The notes beneath the pieces are model-generated. The model saw only the letters and a list, made by a program, of their open reading frames with translations, made no database searches and was not told where the DNA came from. Of a stretch of DNA of 64,000 nt, positions 24,432 through 31,952 are shown one piece after another. This DNA is from Haloterrigena sp. H1 (GTDB taxonomy: Archaea > Halobacteriota > Halobacteria > Halobacteriales > Natrialbaceae), in contig NZ_SMZK01000001.1 of NCBI RefSeq assembly GCF_005938085.1, positions 2,232,001 to 2,296,000 of the forward strand, written 5' to 3'. The translations under genes were made by a program, and so were the position numbers. Numbering within the stretch: the first letter of the stretch is position 1; every line of letters starts with the position of its first letter.

Positions 24432-25151
24432 TCAGCCTTCTCGTTCGCGCAGCGTCGCCAGATCGTCGTTGATCTCCTGCCTGGTCACTCGCGGCGACTC
24501 GGGATTCCGTTGGGCCTGGAGTTTGTAGGCGCGTTCGACGTATCCGTCCCTGTTCGCGAGGAGGATCACGCCTGTGTGCGAGAACATGTAGGCGTCCATG
24601 TCCTCCGGCTCCGTTTTGGTGAAATACACGCCGTACCCGTCCTGGACGACCTCCTTGGCGCGGTCCTTGGTCTCGGGCCGCAGGAAGTACCAGTTATCGT
24701 CGTCCATTTCGACCCGGTGTTTGTCCGCCCACTGGCTGAAGGCGTCGGCGTCGTCCCGTTCGGGGTCGAACGTTGTCTCGACGAATGACACCTGGTCACT
24801 GTAACTTTCCTCGCGTGCGTAGTCCTGCGTATGCGCCATAAGACTGGTCAGGCGCGGACACATCGTCATGCAGGTCGTGTAAATGAACGTCACCAGCAGA
24901 TCCGTCTCGAAGTCGTCAGGCATCGAGACCTCGGCGCCGTCCCGCAACGGTGCCGGCAGGGTCGCTGACGGGAGTTCCTGGCCATGTGTCGGGAATGGGA
25001 GTTTGGACGGGTCATCGACCCCATCCCACTCTTGGGCGTCGAGATACGTATTCGACCCGCCGTCGCTCCCGTTGCCCAGCATACCCATACAGCCGCTCAG
25101 GCTCAGTGCGACACCGGAGCCAACTGACGCAAGCAGTGTCCGTTTGCGCAT
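24432..25151 (-). CDS. SCO1/SenC-family copper-chaperone lipoprotein
   Basis: The 239-residue exported lipoprotein has a signal peptide with lipobox LSGC (Cys ~21). A thioredoxin-like fold carries the copper motif YTTCMTMCPRL (C-x3-C) and a downstream His (MFSHTG). These are the ligands by which SCO proteins deliver copper to the CuA site of cytochrome oxidase or act as thiol-disulfide reductases. A DNWYFLRPETKDRAKEV segment is typical of the family. It is alone and convergent with the lycopene-cyclase gene. Confidence 0.9.
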   Translation of the reverse strand: MRKRTLLASVGSGVALSLSGCMGMLGNGSDGGSNTYLDAQEWDGVDDPSKLPFPTHGQELPSATLPAPLRDGAEVSMPDDFETDLLVTFIYTTCMTMCPRLTSLMAHTQDYAREESYSDQVSFVETTFDPERDDADAFSQWADKHRVEMDDDNWYFLRPETKDRAKEVVQDGYGVYFTKTEPEDMDAYMFSHTGVILLANRDGYVERAYKLQAQRNPESPRVTRQEINDDLATLREREG

Positions 25152-25311
25152 CGATATCGATCGTTGCAGTCTCAGCGTAAAGCATCATCTGGTATAGCCC
25201 TCGAAATCCGGATTTCAGGAGATAAGCGGGTGTTATATCAACCCCTGTGGGTGTCTCAGCCGCTGTGAGCGGTCACGGCTCTCTTGTAGCCACGGGCCAA
25301 CTGTCGACGCG

Positions 25312-26055
25312 ATGGATCGCCGGCGGCCTGCAACGGCGAGGAGCGACCCGGACGGGAACACCGACCGCGCACTGGTGCGGGGACTGGTGAACCTCCTCGT
25401 CGCCGTCGTCCTCGTCTGTTCGCTCGCGCTCGGAACGGCCCTGTTTGCACCCCAACTCCTCGATGGCCTCGGCGTCGAAGACGGACCCTCCCCCAGCCCC
25501 GAGCCGCCACCGGCTGGCGATCGAACCCCCGCCGTCGTCGACCCCGACGATCCGGGGAACTCGAGTTACGAGACCGACGTCGAGGTTGTACGCTCCGCAG
25601 CCGTCGAGAGCTTCGTCCACGCGAAGATCAACGAGCGACGGGCCGCCCACGGCCTCGAGCCCCTCGAGTGGGACGGGACGGTCGCATCCGTCTCGCGCGC
25701 ACACACCGTGGATATGGCCCGGCGTGACTACTTCGCTCACCGGAATCCGGACGGGCAAGCGCCAGCCGATCGGTTTCAGGACGTCGGCGATTACTGCCGA
25801 GGATACGGCGAGAACATCGCCCAAACGTGGCTCGACCGCCGTGTCAGCCGGGCCAGCGGTGACGGCATCGTTCGACACCAAACCGCCGAGGGACTCGCGA
25901 CCGGGCTAGTCAATCAGTGGATGAACTCCACGTCCCACCGGCAGGCCATTCTCGAGGAGGGGCGTACGCCCAGTTGGGACCGCGCCGGTGTCGGCGTTTA
26001 CATCACCGACGACGGTGCGGTCTACGCGGGGCAGAACTTCTGCCAGGAATGGTGA
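25312..26055 (+). CDS. membrane-anchored CAP-domain protein
   Basis: The 247-residue protein has one N-terminal membrane helix (~23-46) after a charged cytoplasmic start, so it is probably a signal anchor. A Pro-rich spacer follows (PSPSPEPPPAGD), then a CAP domain (~95-247) with RAHTVDMARRDYFAHRNPDG, GENIAQTWLD, VNQWMNSTSHRQAIL and YAGQNFCQEW. It is a shorter relative of the protein at 20610 and lacks its acidic linker. CAP cavity His and Glu residues are retained. Function in haloarchaea is undefined; surface or cell-envelope action is likely. Confidence 0.85.
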   Translation: MDRRRPATARSDPDGNTDRALVRGLVNLLVAVVLVCSLALGTALFAPQLLDGLGVEDGPSPSPEPPPAGDRTPAVVDPDDPGNSSYETDVEVVRSAAVESFVHAKINERRAAHGLEPLEWDGTVASVSRAHTVDMARRDYFAHRNPDGQAPADRFQDVGDYCRGYGENIAQTWLDRRVSRASGDGIVRHQTAEGLATGLVNQWMNSTSHRQAILEEGRTPSWDRAGVGVYITDDGAVYAGQNFCQEW

Positions 26056-26188
26056 GATATCGTGAGTTCTGATCTGCGAATCGGCAGTCACGATCGCTGA
26101 CAGCCGCGGCGAAAACGCCGATACCGCTTGCGGTACAGGGAGTGCGAACGACTTACAGGTTCTTGGGCATCACCGTCGTACGTTCCCT

Positions 26189-26971
26189 ATGGAGGTTCCC
26201 GAGACGCTCACCGCGATCTATCGGACGGCGAGCGACCGCGATCTGACCTTCCTCGCAGCCGGCTTCGCGTATTACGCGTTCGTGTCGCTTATCCCGCTGG
26301 TCTTGCTCGCGCTCGTCGTTGGCTCGCTGATCGGCGGTGAGCAGGCGGCCGAGCAGCTGATCACCGCCGCCGGCGACTTTCTCCCGGCGGCAGGCGAAGA
26401 ACTCGTGACTGATGCACTGACGACCGAATCCGGGCGCGCTGAAGCGACCATCATCGCGCTCGTCGTCGCCGCGTGGGGTGCGCTCAAGGTCTTTCGCGGA
26501 CTAAGTCTGGCGTTCGACAAGGTCTACGACGAGGTGGCCGAGGACTCGATAGCCGACCAAATCAAAGACGGGCTCACAGTTATCCTCGCCGGCGCGGGCG
26601 CGCTCGTATTGATGATCGGAATCGGGATGCTGCTTGCGATCGTTGCCGACACCGTCCCGTTCGTCGGTGCTCTGGGCTGGCTTTCGCTGCTGGTCGGGCT
26701 CGTCTTCGTTTTCCTGCCGATCTACTACGTCTTGCCGCCGATTCCGGTCGATGTCCGCGAGATCCTTCCCGGCGCTGTCTTCGCCGCTGTCGGCTGGACG
26801 CTCCTGCAGGCAGGGTTCCAGCTCTATGCCGCGAACGCTTCCCAGTACGAGGCCTACGGTGCCGTCGGGGTCGTCCTCCTGTTCGTCACCTGGCTCTACT
26901 TCGCCGGGATCATCATCCTCGTCGGTGCCGTCCTCAACGTCGTCCAGTCGCGGCCTCCGCTTGCGGAGTAG
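26189..26971 (+). CDS. YihY/BrkB-family membrane protein
   Basis: The 260-residue protein has about six membrane helices and the family signatures FLAAGFAYYAFVSLIPLVLL near the N-terminus and ALKVFRGLSLAFDKVYD. Members are annotated as YihY/virulence factor BrkB, but their biochemical role is unknown (the old RNase BN assignment was wrong). The C-terminal LYFAGIIILVGAVLNVV segment closes the fold. The next gene begins 87 nt later on the same strand, so the two could share a transcript. Confidence 0.88.
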   Translation: MEVPETLTAIYRTASDRDLTFLAAGFAYYAFVSLIPLVLLALVVGSLIGGEQAAEQLITAAGDFLPAAGEELVTDALTTESGRAEATIIALVVAAWGALKVFRGLSLAFDKVYDEVAEDSIADQIKDGLTVILAGAGALVLMIGIGMLLAIVADTVPFVGALGWLSLLVGLVFVFLPIYYVLPPIPVDVREILPGAVFAAVGWTLLQAGFQLYAANASQYEAYGAVGVVLLFVTWLYFAGIIILVGAVLNVVQSRPPLAE

Positions 26972-27057
26972 CCTCTGCTCGAGCCGCGTTCTGTCTCGAA
27001 TTCCGGACTGTCGTGACAGGGGAACAGTTATGTCCTCGGCAGCGCCAGACTGCCACC

Positions 27058-27825
27058 ATGAGCGACGAGCATGCAGCCGATCCGGACACGGCCGACGACG
27101 CCGAGTCGGGCGACAGTCTCGAGCCAAGTGGTGGTCCCCAGCGTGTCGTCTCAGAGGAAAGCGTCGACGACATTCTCGCGTCGCTCGACGAAACGACAGC
27201 CGAGTCTGCGGGCTCAGACGACGCGACTGTCACGACGAGCGAATCGGACGACGCCGTCACGACCACGTTCGACGAGGACGACGCCGTCACGACCACGTTC
27301 GACGAGGACGACGTTCCGGCAGCCGACGAGACGACTGACGACAGTCAGTCAGACACAGGAGCCGCGACCGCGACTCCGACGGCCGAGCGCACGACTACCG
27401 AAAGCGAGCCGGATGCGGACCCAGCCGACGACACCGATGCCCAGTCCGGAACCGACTCGGCCGCGGCCGACACGGCGACGGTCGATGCCACCGCCTCGAG
27501 TCTGCCCGACAACGCCTCGCTCGAGGACCTGGCTGCTCGCGTCGAAGAGGGGACCGTCACCGGCGCGGACGTCCGGGCTGCCGAGGCCGGCGAGGGCCGA
27601 GAGTCGACCCCCGAGATCGACGAGGTGGATCTCTCGCTGGACGACCTCGAGACGTCGGGGACAGGTGCTGGCGGCACCGATGGCGATGCCGACGTGCCCG
27701 ACGATGCCGGCCCACTGGCCGGCTCGATCGACCGCAACGCAGTCCCCGAAGCAAGCAACGACGACGGTGACAGCGACGATAGTCCGGGACTGCTCGGTCG
27801 CCTCAAAAATCTCTTCTCGCGATAG
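27058..27825 (+). CDS. very acidic low-complexity protein, function unknown
   Basis: This 255-residue protein is rich in D, E, S, T and A, with no signal peptide. Residues ~65-84 hold a 10-residue tandem repeat (DAVTTTFDED) encoded by two identical 30-bp units. Two short ordered parts stand out: ASLEDLAARVEEGTVTGADVRAAEAG at ~155-185, and a basic amphipathic C-terminus (LLGRLKNLFSR) that could touch membrane or a partner. The frame is open upstream to 26473 inside the YihY gene; the ATG at 27058 is chosen from composition. It may be an intrinsically disordered adaptor. Confidence 0.7.
   Translation: MSDEHAADPDTADDAESGDSLEPSGGPQRVVSEESVDDILASLDETTAESAGSDDATVTTSESDDAVTTTFDEDDAVTTTFDEDDVPAADETTDDSQSDTGAATATPTAERTTTESEPDADPADDTDAQSGTDSAAADTATVDATASSLPDNASLEDLAARVEEGTVTGADVRAAEAGEGRESTPEIDEVDLSLDDLETSGTGAGGTDGDADVPDDAGPLAGSIDRNAVPEASNDDGDSDDSPGLLGRLKNLFSR
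27250..27309 (+). repeat. exact 30-bp tandem repeat, two units
   Basis: Units at 27250-27279 and 27280-27309 are identical and keep frame, encoding DAVTTTFDED twice. This looks like recent slippage within the acidic-protein gene. Confidence 0.85.
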
Positions 27826-27889
27826 CACGGCTCCGTTTCGAGGCCGCATTGCTCGAGGCTCGTCGCCCAATGCAGAGAGGGGCTCCCGC

Positions 27890-28798
27890 TTAGCCGACCA
27901 GCGTGATGAGCACGAACAGTGTCGCGATCGAGAGCAGCGTCGTGAGGAACACGTTTAGCGATGCGAACTCCCGGTCGCCGCCAAGTTCGTTCGCGAAGAC
28001 GAACGTCGAGACGGCCGTCGGCGTCCCGAACATCACCACGCTAGCGGTGAACGTCGCCGAATCGACGGCCAGCGTTGAGAAGACGGCCCACGCGATCACC
28101 GGCATCAGCCCGATTTTGAGCGCGACGACGGCGGCAGTCGCCTCAAGATCGATGTTCGTGGAATCGATCTGCAGGGAGGCACCCACACAGAGCAACGCGA
28201 TCGGCAACGCCAGCGAGCCGACGGTGTCGAGCCCGCTCGCGGCAGCCGACGGAATCGCGATTCCGAGCGAGCCAACGGCGAGTCCGCCGACCAGCGTCAC
28301 CAACACGGGATTGGTCACGAGCCCGCGGAGTTCACGCGCGAGCGAGACGTCGGCCCCGTTCAGCGTCGAGAGGACGAGAATCGTCAGCGGCATCTGCGTC
28401 AGCGTCACGACGCCTAAGACGACGCTCGCGATCGCCGTCACCGACGCGTCGAACGTCGCCGCGACCAGCGGCAAGCCAAGATAGCCCAGATTCGAGTGAT
28501 ACGACTGGACGATCGCGACACTGCGGCGCGCGCTCGAGTCACGATTCCGATGAACGAGCGCGGCGAGTCCCACGGTCGCAAACAGTACGAAGAGGAGACC
28601 ACCGAGCAGTGCCGGTGAGAGCAGTTCACCGATCGCCTGGTCGTAAGTGGAGACGAAGATCAGCGCCGGCAGCGCGACGTAGTACGCGAAGGCATTCAGC
28701 AGTTCGGTCCGACGGCGATCGAGGATGCCGGTCGTCCGCAGTCCAGCACCGACCAGCAACACCGCGAGCAGCGCCAGCAGCCGGCCGACGACTTCCAT
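27890..28798 (-). CDS. AEC-family auxin-efflux-type transporter
   Basis: The 302-residue protein has ten predicted membrane helices in two halves of five, the AEC layout (MEVVGRLLALLAVLLVGAGL at the start). Typical motifs are ALPALIFVSTYDQ in helix 2 and SYHSNLGYLGLPL around the conserved Asn-Pro-type break, and LCVGASLQ in the second half. Bacterial members move malate or other organic acids; the substrate here is unknown. The frame is open to 28870, but the ATG at 28798 is the better start. Convergent with the acidic-protein gene. Confidence 0.85.
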   Translation of the reverse strand: MEVVGRLLALLAVLLVGAGLRTTGILDRRRTELLNAFAYYVALPALIFVSTYDQAIGELLSPALLGGLLFVLFATVGLAALVHRNRDSSARRSVAIVQSYHSNLGYLGLPLVAATFDASVTAIASVVLGVVTLTQMPLTILVLSTLNGADVSLARELRGLVTNPVLVTLVGGLAVGSLGIAIPSAAASGLDTVGSLALPIALLCVGASLQIDSTNIDLEATAAVVALKIGLMPVIAWAVFSTLAVDSATFTASVVMFGTPTAVSTFVFANELGGDREFASLNVFLTTLLSIATLFVLITLVG

Positions 28799-29029
28799 AT
28801 CCCGGTCAAGTCGACTCGCGGGTTTGTACCGTTCGGTCGCGTACGGCCATGTGGAGTAGTTGCACACCACTTTCGCTCAGCCAGTTCTCCAATCCGGTGG
28901 CGAACGCCCAGTCGTGAGTGAGTTCGACGATCGGTATCAACGGTAACGGTCCCATTCGATCGGCTGGCAATGGGCTGTCTCCCGTCCTTGCGGCGTGGCA
29001 GCGATTCAGAAACGCTCATCATGTATTAC
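28799..29029. other. intergenic flank left of the second TnpB element
   Basis: About 230 bp between the AEC transporter start and the transposon's TTAC target. It should hold the AEC promoter. I looked here for the missing N-terminus of the gene truncated at 30584 and did not find a convincing reading frame. A 49-codon minus-strand frame near 28810-28960 is weakly protein-like but unassigned. Confidence 0.4.
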
Positions 29030-29200
29030 CTAAAATTCAGGCGCTAATGCCCCGTCCTCAAGGAGCAACGCAGGCCGAAGGCCGAGTAGCGCAGTAGGGC
29101 GGGGATACAGCGCCGTCGTCGTCTCACATACGCTCCACAACGACCGGCCCACAGGCCAACCGAAGCGTTTGCTTGTCGAGACAATGTATCTACATCGTAC

Positions 29201-29344
29201 ATGGGACAGTTCACAATCAACGGCCACGAAGTCGTGGATGGCGACGTAAAAGCTACCGGCAACGGCGCTCACGTCTACGTCCCGAAACGCTGGCGTGGCG
29301 CAGACGTGAAAGTCGTCCGTACTTCTGACCCCGATGACGAATAG
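29201..29344 (+). CDS. DUF2080-type transposon-encoded small protein
   Basis: The 47-residue protein (GQFTINGHEVVDGDVKATGN, then AHVYVPKRWRGADVKVVR) matches the small protein, DUF2080, that often precedes TnpB in haloarchaeal elements. It resembles the swapped-hairpin fold of AbrB/antitoxin-like DNA-binding proteins (VYVPKRWRGADVKVV). It ends at 29344 and tnpB starts at 29345, so the two are translated together. It may bind the transposon ends or repress tnpB; its function is unproven. Confidence 0.8.
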   Translation: MGQFTINGHEVVDGDVKATGNGAHVYVPKRWRGADVKVVRTSDPDDE

Positions 29345-30565
29345 ATGAACTACAACTACAGGTATCGGCTGAACCCGTTCGACGACCTCCGCAAGCGGTT
29401 AGCGTGGACTGTCGATACCTGTAGACAGGTCTACAATCATTTTCTCCACCGCCTCAACAGACACGACGACACGTCGGCATACTCCGAACAGAAACGCCTA
29501 CCGGATCTCAAGAAGTGGTGGAGTGACCTGCGAGACGTTCACTCGAAGGTGCTTCAGAAAGTCGTTCAGCGGTTATACGACAACCTCTCAACGCTCAACG
29601 CTCGCAAAGAGAACGGCTACAACGTTGGGAAGTTGAAGTGGAAAGCACCGGGAGAGTACCAGTCGTTCACCTACAGTCAGTCCGGCTTCAAACTCAAAAA
29701 CACGAGTGGCCGGACTCAACTGTGGCTCTCGAAGATTGGTGACATTCCCCTCACGTTCCACCGTGACCTTCCCGACGACGCCATCATCAAGACCGTCACG
29801 GTCAAACGCGAACCCACCGGCAAGTGGTACGCCATTCTCGGCGTCGAAACTCTCGACGACCCACCCGAGAAACCCGATGAAGTGACCGACGCAGTTGGTA
29901 TCGATGTAGGTATCCTAAAATACGTCCATGACAGCGATGATCTCGCCGTCGAGTCGCCGGACCTTTCGGATGAACGCGAGCGGTTGGAACGTGCCCAACG
30001 CAACCTCTCGCGGAAAGAGCATGGGTCGAACAATTGGGAGGAACAGCGCAAGACAGTTGCCCGCCGACACGCCGATTTGAAGCGAAAGCGGCGGGATTTC
30101 CTCCACAAACTCTCGGCATACTACGCCCGTGAGTACAACCTTGTAGCGGTCGAGGACTTGGACGCGAAGGGACTGGTCGAACTTCCGGGCAACTCGCGGA
30201 ACCGAGCCGGGGCCTCGTGGGGAACGTTCCTCCGAATACTCGAATACAAGTGCAAGCGTGAGGGGACGTATTTCGTCGCCGTAGACCCGCGAGGAACGAC
30301 GAAAGAGTGTGCGTCGTGTGGGTTCGAGGCGGACAGAGACGCGAATGCGTCGTGGAACATTCTTTCTCGCGGTCTCGACAAAGTAGGGACGGGCTGTCCC
30401 GAATCACCGCCTGTGGAGACTGCGCTCCTACGGGAACCACTTCGGTTCCTGCAAAGCGCGTTTGTCGAGGGAACCTCGACAGGCTGTCAGACGAAGTCTG
30501 ACAACGTCGTGGAAACAGGAAGCCCCACCCTCAAGGAGCGAACCGCGTCAGCGGTGAGCGAGTAG
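29345..30565 (+). CDS. tnpB: TnpB RNA-guided nuclease with a collapsed zinc finger
   Basis: The 406-residue protein has the N-terminal wedge domain (YNYRYRLNPFDDLRKRLAWT) and RuvC-like motifs GIDVG (Asp ~187), VAVEDLD (Glu ~270) and ADRDANAS (third Asp ~330). The zinc finger, normally two C-x2-C pairs about 18 residues apart, is reduced to one: KECASCGFEADRD. In the other TnpB here (19033) the same place reads KECAKCGGE, then a loop, then CPACGFETDRD. A deletion between the two similar C-x2-C codings explains this. Activity is doubtful, though the acids remain. The last ~20 codons overlap the right-end hairpin. Confidence 0.85.
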   Translation: MNYNYRYRLNPFDDLRKRLAWTVDTCRQVYNHFLHRLNRHDDTSAYSEQKRLPDLKKWWSDLRDVHSKVLQKVVQRLYDNLSTLNARKENGYNVGKLKWKAPGEYQSFTYSQSGFKLKNTSGRTQLWLSKIGDIPLTFHRDLPDDAIIKTVTVKREPTGKWYAILGVETLDDPPEKPDEVTDAVGIDVGILKYVHDSDDLAVESPDLSDERERLERAQRNLSRKEHGSNNWEEQRKTVARRHADLKRKRRDFLHKLSAYYAREYNLVAVEDLDAKGLVELPGNSRNRAGASWGTFLRILEYKCKREGTYFVAVDPRGTTKECASCGFEADRDANASWNILSRGLDKVGTGCPESPPVETALLREPLRFLQSAFVEGTSTGCQTKSDNVVETGSPTLKERTASAVSE

Positions 30566-30572
30566 GGTGGGG
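30522..30572 (+). repeat. right-end hairpin of the second TnpB element
   Basis: The arms CCCCACCCT and AGGGTGGGG enclose about 32 nt. It overlaps the tnpB stop codon and lies 10 bp inside the right end. It is the expected reRNA (omegaRNA) 3' stem; the guide would be the host sequence after 30582. Confidence 0.7.
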
Positions 30573-30583
30573 AGGAAGTCACC

Positions 30584-31039
30584 AGCCGTGACGATGTTGC
30601 GGATCCGGTCGACGCGATTCGGACCCCGATCGAGGCCGCCGCGGGCGAGACGGAACGGGCGACCGAGGCAAGCGACGACCTCGCGTGGCTCGTCTCGACT
30701 GCGGGGCACGGTCACCTCGTGTTTGGCGGCTACGGCGAGTCGTTCGAGCCCGCCTCCGAAAGCGACGACGACAGCGGTGATGACGTCTCCGACACCGGAA
30801 GCGGAACCCAGGACGACTTGGACATGGGGTACACCGAACTCGAGGGCGTCGACGGCAGCGTCAGTTCGCTCACGTTCGACAACGCTGGATCGAAGGCGAC
30901 CGGTGAGTTCGCGGCAATCCTCGGCGACGCGGACGCGAGCGCGCTCGAGGAGTCGCTCGGCTCGTCGGCCACTGAGCGCTCGGTCGACGTCGGAGACGGT
31001 CGCGTAACTGCCTCTGCAACCTGGGAATCGATTAACTGA
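30584..31039 (+). pseudogene. C-terminal part of a secreted-type protein truncated by the TnpB element
   Basis: An open frame with strong haloarchaeal composition starts at the transposon edge (SRDDVADPVDAIRTPIEAAA) and runs 151 codons to the TAA at 31037-31039. It includes HGHLVFGGYGESF, an acidic loop (ESDDDSGDDVSDTGSG) and the tail VGDGRVTASATWESIN. No start codon or signal peptide is present at the left end, and the 5' half is not found left of the element. So the gene lost its beginning by insertion plus deletion. Product family not recognised. A start at 30719 within it is possible but would give a fragment. Confidence 0.7.
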
Positions 31040-31059
31040 CGCTCACGCCGTGTTCGGGG

Positions 31060-31818
31060 TTACGCCTCGAGACGGTGCCGTCGCCCCATCGCTGCCATGC
31101 GGAACTCGGTCGTTCCCGTGACGAGGAGGGCACCTCCGACACCCGCGAGCAGGAGCGTGGTGACCGGCGGTGTGAGGCCGGCGACGAGGACGATCCCGCC
31201 GACAGCGCCGGCGACGAAGCCAAACTGGACCGCGACGACGCTCGCGACGCCCCAGCGGCGGCTGACTGGGGCGTACAGTCCGCCGACAGCGACCGTCTCG
31301 GCGATCGCGTGCACCGTCAGGAAGACAAGAGCGAGCAGTCCGAACGAGGCGTTCGCCGTGTAGATACCCGCAACGAGGATCCCCTCGACAACGCGATGGG
31401 TCAGTATCGCGCCGAATGCGGCATCTGCACAGCCGGCGTGGGGCGAGACGCCGTGTGTTCGGCCGACCCATGCGAGTCCCCCGCCGAGCAGTCCGCCACC
31501 GATCGCCAGAAGCCACTGCTGGGTAACCCCCGACAGCAACGCTACGAGACCAAGCACGATCACCAGCACCGTCACCTCACGTCGCGTCGTCGCGCTGTGG
31601 GCGTCCGCAACGGCAGGGTTTGCTCGATAATGCGAGACGGACCCGAGGCCGACTGCGACGCCGAGCAATGCCGAGAACCCGATCGCGACGACAAACGGAA
31701 TCGACGGGCCGTGGGCTCCGGTCGCTGTAGTCTCTGCGCCGGTCCCGTGGGCGCTGACAGCTGCGGGCCAGCTCGCGAGCGCGACGAGCGCGGTTGCGGC
31801 CGCTCGACTTACCCGCAT
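31060..31818 (-). CDS. ZIP-like metal transporter/membrane protein
   Basis: The 252-residue protein has a signal-like N-terminal helix and about seven further membrane helices. Two helices carry ZIP-like metal motifs: LTHRVVEGILVAG (H-x3-E) and VHAIAETVAVGGLY (H-x3-E), matching helices 4 and 5 of ZIP transporters. The His-rich loop between helices is short. I infer divalent-metal transport (Zn, Fe or similar), possibly to or from the exterior. It lies upstream in the same direction as no known metal regulator. The assignment rests on the two motifs and topology. Confidence 0.65.
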   Translation of the reverse strand: MRVSRAAATALVALASWPAAVSAHGTGAETTATGAHGPSIPFVVAIGFSALLGVAVGLGSVSHYRANPAVADAHSATTRREVTVLVIVLGLVALLSGVTQQWLLAIGGGLLGGGLAWVGRTHGVSPHAGCADAAFGAILTHRVVEGILVAGIYTANASFGLLALVFLTVHAIAETVAVGGLYAPVSRRWGVASVVAVQFGFVAGAVGGIVLVAGLTPPVTTLLLAGVGGALLVTGTTEFRMAAMGRRHRLEA

Positions 31819-31952
31819 CGTCGCTCACCGGTTTTCGTTGACTGGACGGTCATTGTATTGTCACCGTTTCGACCGGCCCACGTTCCGTCAGCGGGCCGCG
31901 TCCACCCCCGCGAGCGGTTGTCGTCTCGAGAGGGCGGCTTCGTTCATCTCGC

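Larger units (their letters stand above)
29030..30582 (+). mobile_element. IS200/IS605-type element with DUF2080 gene and tnpB (no tnpA)
   Basis: The left end follows TTAC (29026-29029) and the right end stops at TCAC (30579-30582), the IS608-like arrangement without target duplication; length 1553 bp. Both ends carry a related imperfect hairpin: about 29048-29104 and 30522-30572. Each has CCCC, CCTCAAGGAGC, then GTAGGG and GGGG. A DUF2080-type ORF and tnpB abut (29344/29345). It is inserted beside, or within, the gene whose tail remains at 30584-31039. Confidence 0.75.

Noticed and set aside
28950..29029. MGCLPS-type frame as the missing N-terminus of the truncated gene at 30584
   Set aside because: When the transposon is removed it does not stay in frame with the downstream codons, and it has no signal peptide.
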